Shown here: positions 9,873 through 20,200 of the stretch, in pieces
Layout: every line of letters starts with the position of its first letter
How positions within the stretch are numbered: position 1 is the stretch's first letter
Source of the DNA: Imbroritus primus
Lineage (GTDB): Bacteria > Pseudomonadota > Gammaproteobacteria > Burkholderiales > Burkholderiaceae
Direction: 5' to 3'
DNA: 64,000 nucleotides
Assembly: GCF_964332355.1 (NCBI RefSeq)
Contig: NZ_OZ201293.1
Coordinates: 1-64,000, forward strand
Program-made: the position numbers and the translations under genes
The notes under the pieces: generated by a model
What the model was told of the DNA's origin: nothing
The model's input: only the letters and a program-made list of their open reading frames with translations
Databases searched by the model: none

Positions 9873-11522
9873 ATGGACATCAAACGCACCATCCTGTGGG
9901 TCATTTTTTCGCTGGCGGTTGTCATGCTCTATGACAACTGGCAGCGCGCCAGCGGGAATCCCTCGATGTTTTTCCCCACGCCGGCGAGCTCTGCCGCATC
10001 GGCGCCGGCCTCCAGCCCCGCCGCAGGCGGCGCGCCCGCGCCCGCAGCTGGCATTGCCGCTCCGGCCGGTACGCAGACGCCTGCCCCGGCCGCCCAGCCG
10101 AGCGGCGAGAAAGTGGTGGTGACCACCGACCTGATGAAGGTCGAGTTCGACAGCGCTGGCGGCATCGTCTCGCGCCTCGAGCTGCTCAAGCACCTGGGCA
10201 ATGACGGCCAGCCGATGGTGCTGTTCGAACACGACGCGATCCGCAGCTACCTTGCCCGCTCGGGCCTGATCGGCGGCGATTTCCCGAACCATACCGCGCA
10301 GTTCAAGGTCGAGCCGGGGCCGCGTGAGCTGGGCAGCGCCAACGAGTTGACGGTGCGCCTCACGGCCGAGCAGAACGGTGTGAAGCTGGTGAAGACGTAT
10401 GTGCTGCAGCGCGGCAGCTACGTCATCAATACGCGCTTTGATGTGACCAACGCCGGCGCCGCGCCGATCAACCCGATGCTGTACATGGAACTGGTGCGCG
10501 ATAGCAGCCAGGTGGAAGCCTCCAAGTTCTACAGCACCTTTACCGGCCCGGCCGTGTACACCGACGCCGACAAGTTCAGCAAGATCACCTTCTCCGATAT
10601 CGACAAGGGCAAGGCCAAGGTGCCGCCGGTGTCGCAGGACGGCTGGATCGCCATGGTGCAGCACTATTTCGCCAGCGCCTGGATCCCGCAGCAGGACAAG
10701 CAGCACAGCTTCTACGTGCAGAAGATCGACGCCAACCTGTACCGCATCGGCGTGCAGCAGCCGCTCGGCACGGTCGCGCCCGGCGCCACCGCCTCGAGCG
10801 AGGCGCGCCTGTTCACCGGCCCGCAGGAAGAGCGCATGCTCGAGAAGATCGCCCCCGGCCTGGAACTGGTGAAGGACTATGGCTGGCTGACCATCCTCGC
10901 CAAGCCGCTGTTCTGGCTGCTCGAGAAGCTGCATGGCTTCATCGGCAACTGGGGCTGGTCGATCATCGCCCTGACCGTGCTCATCAAGCTCGCTTTCTTC
11001 CCGCTTTCGGCCGCCAGCTACAAGTCGATGGCCAAGATGAAGGACGTACAGCCGCGCATGACCGCCATCCGCGAGCGCCACAAGGGCGATCCGCAGGCCA
11101 TGAACAAGGCCATGATGGAGTTGTACCGCGCGGAGAAGGTCAACCCGCTCGGCGGCTGTTTGCCGATCGTCATCCAGATCCCGGTGTTCATCGCGCTGTA
11201 CTGGGTGCTGCTGTCTTCCGTGGAAATGCGCCATGCTCCGTGGATTGGCTGGATTCACGACCTCTCGGCACCGGACCCGTGGTACATCCTGCCGATCGTC
11301 ATGGCCGTGTCGATGTTCATCCAGACCAAGCTGAACCCGACGCCGCCGGATCCGATCCAGGCCAAGGTCATGCTGTTCATGCCGCTGGTGTTCTCGGTGA
11401 TGTTCTTCTTCTTCCCGGCCGGCCTCGTGCTGTACTGGGTGGTGAACAACATCCTGTCGATCGCCCAGCAGTGGCAGATCAACCGCATGATGGGCAACAA
11501 GAAAAAGGCCCTCGCGAAATAA
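9873..11522 (+). CDS. yidC: Membrane protein insertase YidC
   Basis: A 549-residue inner-membrane insertase. An N-terminal membrane anchor (MDIKRTILWVIFSLAVVML) is followed by an Ala/Pro-rich linker and a large periplasmic domain (about 85-345). The conserved core of five transmembrane segments follows (from about FWLLEKLHGFIGNWGWSIIA). The cytoplasmic tail ends MGNKKKALAK, basic as in other YidC proteins. It works with SecYEG or alone. It directly follows yidD and is followed by a strong terminator. Confidence 0.99.
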   Translation: MDIKRTILWVIFSLAVVMLYDNWQRASGNPSMFFPTPASSAASAPASSPAAGGAPAPAAGIAAPAGTQTPAPAAQPSGEKVVVTTDLMKVEFDSAGGIVSRLELLKHLGNDGQPMVLFEHDAIRSYLARSGLIGGDFPNHTAQFKVEPGPRELGSANELTVRLTAEQNGVKLVKTYVLQRGSYVINTRFDVTNAGAAPINPMLYMELVRDSSQVEASKFYSTFTGPAVYTDADKFSKITFSDIDKGKAKVPPVSQDGWIAMVQHYFASAWIPQQDKQHSFYVQKIDANLYRIGVQQPLGTVAPGATASSEARLFTGPQEERMLEKIAPGLELVKDYGWLTILAKPLFWLLEKLHGFIGNWGWSIIALTVLIKLAFFPLSAASYKSMAKMKDVQPRMTAIRERHKGDPQAMNKAMMELYRAEKVNPLGGCLPIVIQIPVFIALYWVLLSSVEMRHAPWIGWIHDLSAPDPWYILPIVMAVSMFIQTKLNPTPPDPIQAKVMLFMPLVFSVMFFFFPAGLVLYWVVNNILSIAQQWQINRMMGNKKKALAK

Positions 11523-11555
11523 GACGTCACGCGTGGCCCCTGCCCGACCCCTTCA

Positions 11556-11582
11556 AACGCCCGGCTCGCCGGGCGTTTTTGT
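11556..11582 (+). terminator. Intrinsic terminator after yidC
   Basis: The stem AACGCCCGG/CCGGGCGTT with loop CTCG is followed by a T-rich run, 33 nt after the yidC stop. Confidence 0.9.
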
Positions 11583-11610
11583 TTTCGCGTGTTTTATCGG
11601 ACAATGAGGC

Positions 11611-13050
11611 ATGACCGTTTCCGCTCCTCCCATCGTCGCCATCGCCACCGCACCGGGCCGCGGCGGCATCGGCGTGGTGCGCCTGTCCTTCGGCTCGCTC
11701 GATGCGGCGGCGATTGCGCCGCTGATCGAAGGCGTGTGCGGCCAGGCGCTCGAACCGCGCCACGCGCACTACCTCGGCTTTCGCGATGACGACGGCAGCG
11801 TCATCGACCGCGGCCTCGCGCTGTACTTTCCAGCACCGCATTCCTATACCGGCGAGACCGTGCTCGAACTACAAGGCCACGGCGGCCCCGTCGTGATGCA
11901 ATTGCTGTTGGCGCGCTGCCTGCGCCTTGGCGACAGCATCGGCCTGCGTCTTGCCGAACCCGGCGAATTCACGCGCCGCGCCTTCCTCAACGACAAGCTC
12001 GACCTGGCCCAGGCCGAGGCCGTGGCCGACCTCATCGAAGCCAGCACCGAAGCCGCCGCGCGTTCGGCCGCGCGCTCGATGGATGGCGCCTTCTCCGATG
12101 CCGTGCATGCGCTGGTCGACAAGGTCATCCACCTGCGCATGCTGGTCGAGGCCACGCTGGATTTTCCGGAAGAGGAAATCGACTTTCTCGAAGCCGCCAA
12201 CGCGCGCGGCCAGCTTGCCGAGATCCAGACCCAGCTTGCCGATGTGCTGCGCCAGTCGACCCAGGGGGCGCTGCTGCGCGAGGGTTTGAACGTTGTGCTC
12301 GCCGGCCAGCCCAACGTCGGCAAATCGTCATTGCTGAATGCTCTGGCCGGGGCCGAACTCGCCATTGTCACGCCGATTCCCGGCACCACGCGCGATAAGG
12401 TGCAGCAGACCATCCAGATCGAAGGCATCCCGCTCAATATCGTCGACACCGCTGGCCTGCGTGACACGCAGGATGAGGTCGAACGCATCGGCATCCAGCA
12501 CACCTGGGACGCCATCGGCAAAGCCGATGTCGTGCTGCATCTGATCGACGCACCGAGCTACGCGCAACATGGTCTCAGCGCGGCTGACGACGAGATCAAC
12601 GACCGCATCGCCGGCATGATTCCCGCCGGTACCCCGATCCTGCGCGTAGTCAACAAGATCGACCTCGCCCCGGCGGCCGGCGACATGACCTTCGGCGGCA
12701 ACCGTCCGCACGTGGTCGCCGCCAATGGCCCCAATCCCACCGAGATCTGGGTCTCCGCCAAGCAGAACAAAGGCATCGACCTGCTGCGCTCCACCCTGCT
12801 GCGCGTCGCCGGCTGGCAGGCCGGCGGTGGCGGTGTGTACCTGGCGCGCGAACGCCACCTCGTCGCCCTGCGCGCCGCCCAACGCTACCTGCGCGAAGCC
12901 GAAGACCGCGCCAACGAACAGGCGCAGTCGCTCGATCTGTTTGCAGAAGAGCTGCGGCTCGCGCAGGAGCAGTTGAACAGCATCACCGGGGAGTTCACGA
13001 GTGATGATTTGCTCGGGGTGATTTTTACGCGCTTCTGCATCGGCAAGTAA
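11611..13050 (+). CDS. mnmE: tRNA modification GTPase MnmE
   Basis: A 479-residue GTPase that, with MnmG, adds carboxymethylaminomethyl groups at wobble uridine 34 of certain tRNAs. The N-terminal folate-binding domain starts MTVSAPPIVAIATAPGRGGI. The G domain shows GQPNVGKSSLLNAL, the G3 motif DTAGLRD and NKID. The C-terminus ends FCIGK, the catalytic-cysteine motif of the family. It follows the yidC terminator by about 30 nt, so it probably has its own promoter. Confidence 0.99.
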   Translation: MTVSAPPIVAIATAPGRGGIGVVRLSFGSLDAAAIAPLIEGVCGQALEPRHAHYLGFRDDDGSVIDRGLALYFPAPHSYTGETVLELQGHGGPVVMQLLLARCLRLGDSIGLRLAEPGEFTRRAFLNDKLDLAQAEAVADLIEASTEAAARSAARSMDGAFSDAVHALVDKVIHLRMLVEATLDFPEEEIDFLEAANARGQLAEIQTQLADVLRQSTQGALLREGLNVVLAGQPNVGKSSLLNALAGAELAIVTPIPGTTRDKVQQTIQIEGIPLNIVDTAGLRDTQDEVERIGIQHTWDAIGKADVVLHLIDAPSYAQHGLSAADDEINDRIAGMIPAGTPILRVVNKIDLAPAAGDMTFGGNRPHVVAANGPNPTEIWVSAKQNKGIDLLRSTLLRVAGWQAGGGGVYLARERHLVALRAAQRYLREAEDRANEQAQSLDLFAEELRLAQEQLNSITGEFTSDDLLGVIFTRFCIGK

Positions 13051-13089
13051 TGTGTCGGCGCGCGGCCGGCAGCTGTACGCTTGCTTCGT

Positions 13090-13449
13090 CTAGCCCTCGA
13101 CCAGCACCTTGAAGCCGCCGCAGCCCATACGTTCCATGTCGAACGGCATCGGCTGGCCTTCGAAGGCCTTCATGCGCGGATCGTTGCAAACCTTGCCCAT
13201 GACGTCATCGCGGACGGCTTTGCTCGGATACACGATCCACGCGAAGATCACCACGTCGTCATCCTTCGCATCGGCGGACTGGACCAGCGACCGCATGCCC
13301 GGCGGGTGCATGTCGTCGCCGACGCATTCGTAATACTCGAGTGCGCCGTATTCGCGGAACACCCTGCTGGCTGCGCTAGCCATGGCGCGGTATGCATCGA
13401 GGTTGGCGCGTGCCACGGGCAGCAGAAAGCCATCGACATACTTTTCCAT
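13090..13449 (-). CDS. DUF1428 family protein (YbaA-like)
   Basis: A 119-residue protein of the DUF1428/YbaA family, dimeric alpha-beta-barrel proteins of unknown function. It starts MEKYVDGFLLPVARANLDAYR and ends MGCGGFKVLVEG, with the conserved GDDMHPPGMRSLVQ segment. The ATG at 13449 has a good Shine-Dalgarno sequence (AAGGAGATTCCG), better than the in-frame ATG at 13473. It is the third gene of a run with an SRPBCC protein and a VOC protein, a grouping often found together in proteobacteria. Confidence 0.93.
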   Translation of the reverse strand: MEKYVDGFLLPVARANLDAYRAMASAASRVFREYGALEYYECVGDDMHPPGMRSLVQSADAKDDDVVIFAWIVYPSKAVRDDVMGKVCNDPRMKAFEGQPMPFDMERMGCGGFKVLVEG

Positions 13450-13552
13450 CGGAATCTCCTTCAGTGGTTGCAAGCGACGTGGTGATGGCCGGGGCGAACA
13501 TGCTCGTGCACACGGTCATGTCCGTCGTACCATCGTAATCGGTCATGCGTGC

Positions 13553-14020
13553 TCAGCGCTGGCCGAGCACGCATTGTTCGAAACGATCCATGCTCTGGCC
13601 CCAGCCGTCATAAAAGCCCATGGCCTCGTGCTGGCGGCAGGCTTCCTCGGTCCAGTGCAGGGCCCGCGCGGTATAGCGTGTGGTGCCGTCGGGCAGCGGT
13701 TCGAATGTGGTGATGCAGGTGAAGAACGGTTTTTCGGCGGGCTGCCAGCCGGCGGTGTAGGCATCGGTAAACACCAGCCGTGCGTTTGGCACGACTTCAA
13801 GGAACACACCGGTGTTGTCGTACTCCTGGCCTTGCGGGTCGCGCATTACGGTATGCATGACGCCGCCGGGTCGTAGGTCCATTTCGCATACAGGCGTGGT
13901 CATGCCGTGCGGGCCGAACCACTGCGGCAGCTGCTCGATCCAGACCTTGTACAGGCGCTCGGGCGGCGCGGCGATGATGCGCGTGATCCGCAGTTCGCGG
14001 GATGAAGTCGGGGCGTTCAT
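13553..14020 (-). CDS. SRPBCC/AHSA1-family protein
   Basis: A 155-residue START-like fold protein of the AHSA1 branch. It has RELRITRIIAAPPERLYKVW, then the QWFGPHGM and DLRPGGVMH blocks and the HWTEEACRQHEAMGF.DGW C-terminal signature. The ligand is unknown. The ATG at 14020 has the Shine-Dalgarno sequence GGAAAG. It lies 26 nt after the VOC gene and before the DUF1428 gene on the same strand, so the three are probably one transcript. Confidence 0.92.
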   Translation of the reverse strand: MNAPTSSRELRITRIIAAPPERLYKVWIEQLPQWFGPHGMTTPVCEMDLRPGGVMHTVMRDPQGQEYDNTGVFLEVVPNARLVFTDAYTAGWQPAEKPFFTCITTFEPLPDGTTRYTARALHWTEEACRQHEAMGFYDGWGQSMDRFEQCVLGQR

Positions 14021-14046
14021 AGGCTTTCCTTTTGGGTCGGTGGTCT

Positions 14047-14541
14047 TCACGCTTGATCGAAGGCGCGCTGCAGCGTGGCAATGTCGAGCTTCTGCATGTG
14101 CATCAGGGCGGCCATGACGCGCTCACTGCGTGCATGATCGGCGTCATGCAGCATCTCGGTGAGCACTTTCGGCACGATCTGCCACGACAGGCCGTAGCGG
14201 TCCTTCAGCCAGCCGCATTGCTGCGCCTCGGGCGCGCCGCCAGCCGACAGATGTGCCCAGTAGTGATCGACCTCCGCCTGCGTGTCGCACATGACCTGCA
14301 GTGAGATGGCTTCGTTGAACTGGAACAGCGGGCCGCCGTTGAGCGCGGTGAAATGCATGCCGTTGAGCTCGAATTCGACGGTCATCACCGAGCCCGGCGG
14401 TTTACCGTGGATCTCCTGCCCGGCCTCGCCGTAGCGGCTGACACGGCCGATGCGGCTGTCCTTGAAGATGGTGGTGTAGTACTGTGCGGCTTCTTCGGCC
14501 TGATGATCGAACCACAGGCAGATGTTGATCGGTGTCGGCAT
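14047..14541 (-). CDS. VOC family protein (PhnB-like)
   Basis: A 164-residue vicinal-oxygen-chelate fold protein of the PhnB/3-demethylubiquinone-like group. It starts MPTPINICLWFDHQAEEAAQ and has the DRYGLSWQIVPKVL block typical of this group. Substrate is unknown. The ATG at 14541 follows AGGAGGCCATC, a strong ribosome site. It is first in the three-gene run and is divergent from the GlxA-like regulator at 14657, with about 115 bp between them. Confidence 0.93.
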   Translation of the reverse strand: MPTPINICLWFDHQAEEAAQYYTTIFKDSRIGRVSRYGEAGQEIHGKPPGSVMTVEFELNGMHFTALNGGPLFQFNEAISLQVMCDTQAEVDHYWAHLSAGGAPEAQQCGWLKDRYGLSWQIVPKVLTEMLHDADHARSERVMAALMHMQKLDIATLQRAFDQA

Positions 14542-14656
14542 GATGGCCTCCTGATGTCGTACTGCTACTGTAGAGAGAAAACGCGGAATTGCAGACGGGG
14601 AATTGCGACATTCTTGCGGGTGGATTGCGACAGTCGTGCGGTGTATGCTGCCACGT

Positions 14657-15625
14657 ATGAAAAGAGTCGCTCTTCTGGTTCCCGAAGATGCCAACATCGC
14701 GCCGCTGGAGAATGCGCGTCATGGCTTTCTTGCAGCCAACGCCTATCTGGCCCAGACCGGCGCGCAGCCCTGCTTCGCGCTGCAGTTGGTCGCGGCGACG
14801 CCGTGCGTGCAGCTTGATGGCGGACGCGTGCAGTTGCAGGCCGATGCCACGCTCGAGTCGGTAGGGGCGGTGGATCTGTGCCTGGTGCCGCCGCCGCTGC
14901 GGGAGGACGGCAGCCTGCTGCTGTCGCCGGGTAACCAGCGCCTGATCGACTGGGTCGGCGCGCACTATCGTGCGGGCGGCGAGGTGGCGAGCCTGTGCAT
15001 GGGCGCTGCGGTGCTGGCCGCGGCAGGCGTGCTCGATGGGCGTCGCGCCGTGGTGCACTGGGCCGTGCAGCAAGCCTACGCGCAGCGCTTTCCGCAGGTG
15101 CAGTGGGCGTGCGATGGCGTGGTGCATTACGAGAACGGCATCTACACCAGCGGTGGCGCATTCTCGGCCGCGCATTTGGTGCTGCATCTCATCGAAAAGT
15201 ACGCGGGCCGCGATACGGCCATCTGGTGCGCCAAGTATTTCCAGCTCGACTGGAGCCGGCGCAGCCAGCAGCCCTTTGCCATCTTCAGCGGACACAAGGC
15301 GCACGCCGACGATGTGGTGCGCGCGGTGCAGGAATACATCGAAGCGCACTATGCCGAGCGCCTCACCATCGAGACGTTGGCGGAGCGTTTCATCCTGGGG
15401 CGGCGTACGCTTGAGCGCCGCTTCCGGCACGCGACCGGCAACAGCATCGTCGAGTACCTGCAGCGCATCCGCGTGGAAGCCGCCAAGCGCTATCTCGAAA
15501 GCAGCCGCAAGAGCGTGGCGGAAGTGATGTACGAAGTCGGCTACAACGACACCAAGGCTTTCCGCGATACGTTTGCGCGCTATTGCGGCATGACGCCGCT
15601 GTCGTATCGCGAGCGGTATCTGTAG
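14657..15625 (+). CDS. GlxA-family AraC-type transcriptional regulator
   Basis: A 322-residue regulator with an N-terminal DJ-1/PfpI-like amidotransferase-fold domain (about 1-190) and a C-terminal AraC double helix-turn-helix domain (about 215-320). The elbow cysteine lies in EVASLCMGAAVLAAAGVLDG. The DNA-binding part contains RRTLERRFRHATGNSIVEYL and the AraC motif GYNDTKAFRDTFARYCGMTP. The divergent VOC-SRPBCC-DUF1428 genes are the obvious candidate targets. The ATG at 14657 gives the conserved MKRVALLVPED start; upstream ATGs at 14603 and 14645 are less likely. Confidence 0.93.
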   Translation: MKRVALLVPEDANIAPLENARHGFLAANAYLAQTGAQPCFALQLVAATPCVQLDGGRVQLQADATLESVGAVDLCLVPPPLREDGSLLLSPGNQRLIDWVGAHYRAGGEVASLCMGAAVLAAAGVLDGRRAVVHWAVQQAYAQRFPQVQWACDGVVHYENGIYTSGGAFSAAHLVLHLIEKYAGRDTAIWCAKYFQLDWSRRSQQPFAIFSGHKAHADDVVRAVQEYIEAHYAERLTIETLAERFILGRRTLERRFRHATGNSIVEYLQRIRVEAAKRYLESSRKSVAEVMYEVGYNDTKAFRDTFARYCGMTPLSYRERYL

Positions 15626-15714
15626 AGCTGTAGCGCAGCTCACTGCCTTGGCGCCATGTCGGCGCTGTGCCAGCGTTATGTCGGTGTCCTGTCAGCGAGC
15701 CGATCGCCTGACCC

Positions 15715-15753
15715 AAAAAAAAAACGGCGCCTACCCCGGAAGGCAGGCACCGT
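15715..15753 (-). terminator. Intrinsic terminator of the RND pump operon
   Basis: On the minus strand an ACGGTGCCT/AGGCGCCGT stem (one G-T pair) is followed by ten Ts (plus-strand A-run at 15715-15724), about 30 nt after the outer-membrane channel gene. Confidence 0.9.
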
Positions 15754-15782
15754 GTCGGCAGCGCAGAATTGCAGCGCGTGAA

Positions 15783-17252
15783 TTACTGTGGTGTCGCCGC
15801 TGGCGCCGAGGCTGCCGCCAGCGGGCCAGTTTCGCTCAGGCCGCCACCCAGCGCCTTGTACAGGTCGATGGCATTCACCAGACGTGCCTGGCGCGCTTGC
15901 ACCAGCGCCTGGTCTGCGCTGAACAGCTCCCGCTGCGCATCGAGCAGTTCCAGATAACTGGCCACGCCGTTGCGATAGCGCAGGTCGGCCAGCTTCAGAC
16001 GCTCTGCCTGGGCATCGCGCACTTTCTGTTGCGAATCGACCTGCGCGTCGAACGTGCCGCGTGCGACCAGCGCATCCGCCACTTCGCGGAAACTGGTCTG
16101 GATGGTCTTCTCGTAGTTGGCCACGGCGATGTCCTTGCGCACTTCGCTCAAGGTCAGGTTCGCCATGTTGCGGCCCCAGTCGAAGATCGGCAGGACTAGC
16201 GACGGCGCGAAGGTCCACGCGCGCGTACCGCCATCGAACAGGCCCGACAGTTCGTTGCTTGCTGTGCCGATGCTAGAAGTCAGCGTAATGCGCGGGAAGA
16301 ACGCCGCGCGCGCCGCGCCGATATTCGCGTTGGCCGACAGCAACTGCTGTTCGGCCTGGCGGATGTCCGGGCGCTGCGTGAGCAGGTCGGACGGCGCACC
16401 GGCTGGAATGTCGGTGAGCAGGGCCTGGCTCGACAATGCCGTTGGTTCCGGTAGCGTGCCGAGCTCGCTGAGCGGCTTGCCGACCAGCACCGCCAGCGCG
16501 TTGTTCGCCTGGGCTTGCTGGCGCGTGAGCGTGGCGGCCGAGACGCGTGCCGATTCAACCAGCGTTTCCGCCTGGCGCAGATCGAGGGCCGAGGACGCGC
16601 CCACGTCGAAGCGCTTCTTGGCCAGATCGTAGGACGACTCGCGGCTCGTCAGCGTTTCCTGCGCGAGCGTCAGCTGCTCGGCATAGGCACGTTCCGCCAG
16701 GTAGGCCTTGGCAACTTCCGCTACCAGGCTGAGGTGCGCGGCGCGCTGGGCTTCTTCCGTGGCGAGGTATTGTGCTAGCGCCGCGTTGTTCAGGCTGCGC
16801 ACACGGCCGAAGAAGTCCAGTTCGAAGGACGCCAGCGACAGGCCGACCTGGTACTGGCTGGTGGTCGTGGTGACGCCGAACGGCGAGACCGAGCCCGGCG
16901 TGCGGCTGCGCGTATAGCCCGCCGTGCCGTTGATGGTTGGCAGCAGGTCGGCGGACTGCACGTTGTACAGCGCACGGGCCTCCTCGATGCGCAACGCGGC
17001 AGTGCGCAGGTCACGGTTGTTTTCCAGTGCGGCGGCGATCAGCGCCTGCAGGCGCGCGTCGCGGAAGAACTCGCGCCAGCCAATGTCCATGGCGCGGCGT
17101 GTTTCCTGTCCGGACGTGGTCGCGATATAGCCGGCTGGCGCATCGGGGAAGGCCGATGCCACCGGCGCCGCCGGGCGCTCGTAGCGGGGCGCCAGCGTAC
17201 ATCCGGAAAGGATGCCGGCGGCCAGCAACACCGAAGTGAGGAGCTTGGTCAT
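15783..17252 (-). CDS. RND efflux outer-membrane channel lipoprotein (NodT/OprM family)
   Basis: A 489-residue outer-membrane factor that forms a trimeric channel for the adaptor and permease encoded upstream. The signal peptide ends in a lipobox (AAGILSGC), so the cysteine is lipidated. The mature part contains two repeats of the TolC/OprM fold (SADLLPTINGTAGYTRSR; later LLTQRPDIRQAEQQLLSANA). The ATG at 17252 follows GGAGGG and is one base from the permease stop, so the genes are tightly coupled. It is the last gene of the adaptor-permease-channel operon. Confidence 0.96.
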   Translation of the reverse strand: MTKLLTSVLLAAGILSGCTLAPRYERPAAPVASAFPDAPAGYIATTSGQETRRAMDIGWREFFRDARLQALIAAALENNRDLRTAALRIEEARALYNVQSADLLPTINGTAGYTRSRTPGSVSPFGVTTTTSQYQVGLSLASFELDFFGRVRSLNNAALAQYLATEEAQRAAHLSLVAEVAKAYLAERAYAEQLTLAQETLTSRESSYDLAKKRFDVGASSALDLRQAETLVESARVSAATLTRQQAQANNALAVLVGKPLSELGTLPEPTALSSQALLTDIPAGAPSDLLTQRPDIRQAEQQLLSANANIGAARAAFFPRITLTSSIGTASNELSGLFDGGTRAWTFAPSLVLPIFDWGRNMANLTLSEVRKDIAVANYEKTIQTSFREVADALVARGTFDAQVDSQQKVRDAQAERLKLADLRYRNGVASYLELLDAQRELFSADQALVQARQARLVNAIDLYKALGGGLSETGPLAAASAPAATPQ

Positions 17253-17253
17253 A

Positions 17254-20200
17254 TCAATTGCCCTCCTTGGGTTGCGCATGTTCATGGGCATGGACGCCAT
17301 GCTCCTGGTAGAACTTGCGCTGCCGTTCGCTGCCCTTGAAGATGCGGCGCACGACATAGAAGAAGACCGGGACGAAGAAGATCGCCAGCACGGTGGCCGT
17401 GATCATGCCGCCCATCACGCCGGTACCGATGGCGCGCTGCGCCGCCGAACCCGCACCGGAGGCAATGACCAGCGGCAGCACACCGAGGATAAATGCGATC
17501 GAGGTCATCAGGATCGGCCGGAACCGCAGCTTTACCGCTTCCAGCGTGGCGTCGATCAGACTCATGCCCTCCGCCTGCAGATCCTTGGCGAACTCGATGA
17601 TCAGAATCGCGTTCTTCGCGGACAAGCCGATGGTGGCGATCAGCCCCACCTTGAAGTACACGTCGTTGGGCATGCCGCGCAGCGTTGCACCGAGCACCGC
17701 GCCAAGTACGCCGAGCGGCACCACCAGCAGCACTGCCACCGGGATCGACCAGCTTTCGTACAGGGCTGCGAGACACAGGAACACGATCAGGATCGACAGC
17801 GCGTACAGCGCCGGCGCCTGGGCGCCCGACAGGCGTTCTTCATACGACTGTCCCGACCACTCGAAGCCGAAGCCCGGTGGCAGCTTGGAGGCGATTTCTT
17901 CCATCGCTTCCATGGCTTCGCCGGTACTGCGTCCGGGTGCGGCCGCGCCGGCGATCTTCACCGACGGTACGCCGTTGTAGCGTTCCAGACGGGGCGAACC
18001 GATGATCCACTTGGACGTGGAGAACGCCGAGAGCGCCACCATCTGCCCATTGGCATTGCGCACGCGTAGCTGGTCGAGATCGCTCGGGATCTGACGGTCG
18101 CTGCCGTCAGCCTGCACGATCACGCGGCGCACGCGGCCGTCGTGGAGGAAGTCGTTCACATACGAAGAACCGAACGCGATCGAGATGGTGCGGTTGATGT
18201 CGGCCAGCGAAATACCCAGCGTGCGGGCCTTCTCACGGTCGATATCGATCTGCAGCTGCGGCACGTCTTCCTGGCCTTCCGGACGTACACCACTCAGCAC
18301 CGGGTACTTGGCGGCCATGCCGAGCACCATGTTGCGTGCCTCGGTCAGCTTTTCATGACCCAGGCCGGCACGGTCCTGCAGGCGGAAGTCGAAGCCGGAC
18401 GAGTTGCCCAGTTCCGGAATCGGCGGCGGGTTCAGCGGGAAGATCACGGCGTCCTTGATCTGCGACAGTGCACCGAAGGCGCGTCCGACCACGGCCTGCA
18501 CCTTCAGGTTCTCCGCCTTGCGTTCTTTCCAGTCCTTCAGCAGCACGAAGGCGATACCGCCGTTCTGGCCGCGACCGAAGAAGCTGAAGCCGGCCACTGT
18601 CACCATCTGCGACACGGCGTCCTTCTCATCTTCCAGGAAGTGTTTCTCGACCTGGCGCAGAACTTCCAGCGTCCGTTCCTGCGGCGCATTCTGCGGTAGC
18701 TGGATCACGGTGATCAGGTAGCCCTGATCTTCCTCGGGCAGGAAGCTCGACGGCAGGCGCATGAACAGCACCACCACCAGGCCGATGATCACGGCGAATG
18801 CCGCCAGGAAGCGGCCGGACTTCGGCAGGATGCGCGCCACCGTATTCTGGTAGCGCACCGAGCCCGTGTGGAAGGTACGGTTAAACCAGCCGAAGAAGCC
18901 CTTCTTCTCATGCGTATGGCCCTTCTCCACCGGCTTGAGCATGGTGGCGCACAGGGCCGGCGTGAGCGTGAGTGCCAGCAGTGCGGAGAAGCCCATCGAG
19001 GCGATCAGCGACAGCGAGAACTGGCGATAAATGTTGCCCACCGAGCCGGAGAAGAACGCCATCGGGATGAACACCGCGGTCAGCACCAGCGTGATACCAA
19101 CGATGGCGCCGGTAATCTGGCCCATGGCCTTGCGGGTCGCGTCGCGTGGCGACAGGCCCTCCTCGCTCATGATCCGCTCGACGTTCTCCACCACCACGAT
19201 GGCATCGTCCACCAGAATACCGATGGCGAGCACCATGCCGAACATGGTCAGCACGTTGATCGAGAAGCCGAACGCCAGCATCGTGCCCAGCGTCCCCAGC
19301 AGCGCGACCGGCACCACGATGGTCGGAATCAGCGTGGACCGCAAGTTCTGCAGGAACAGGTACATCACCAGGAACACCAGGATGATGGCCTCGACCAGGG
19401 TCTTGACCACTTCCTCGATGGAGATCTGCACGAAGGCCGAGGTGTCGTACGGCACGTTGTACTGGAAGTCCTCGGGGAAGGACTTGGACAGTTCCTCGAT
19501 CTTGGCGCGCACCGCCTTGGCGGTGGCCAGCGCGTTGCCGGTCGGCGACAGCTTGATGGCGATCGCCGCCGACGGCTTGCCATTGGTGTAGGCCAGCGTC
19601 GAGTAGTCCTGCCCGCCCAGCTCCACGCGCGCCACATCGCGCACGCGGACCGACGAGCCATCCGGGTTCACGCGCAGCAGCACATTGCCGAACTGCTCCG
19701 GCGTCGACAGGCGGCTTTCGGTGGTCACCGAGGCGTTGAGCGCCGTGCCCTTCGGCGACGGCGTGCCGCCCAGTTCACCCACGGCCACCTGCACGTTCTG
19801 CTCGGAGATGGCATTGGTCACGTCCACCGGCGTCAGGTTGAAACCGGTCAGCTTGGCCGGATCAAGCCAGATCCGCATGGCGTACTCGGTGCCGAACATG
19901 TCAGCCTGGCCGACACCCGGCACACGGCGGATGCTGTCGATGACGCTCGACGAAATATAGTTGCCGAGGTCGATCGCGCTGCTGTTCCCTGACTTCGAGG
20001 ACAGCGTGATGAACATCATGTAGTTGTTGCCGGCCTTGTCCACGCGCACGCCCTGCTGGCGGACTTCTTCCGGCAGGCGCGCCTCCACGCGCTTGACGCG
20101 GTTTTGCACCTCCACTGCGGCGAGGTCGACGTTGGTGCCCGGCTGGAACGCCACGGTAATCGACGAGACGCCGTTCGATTCACTCGTGGAGTTGTAGTAC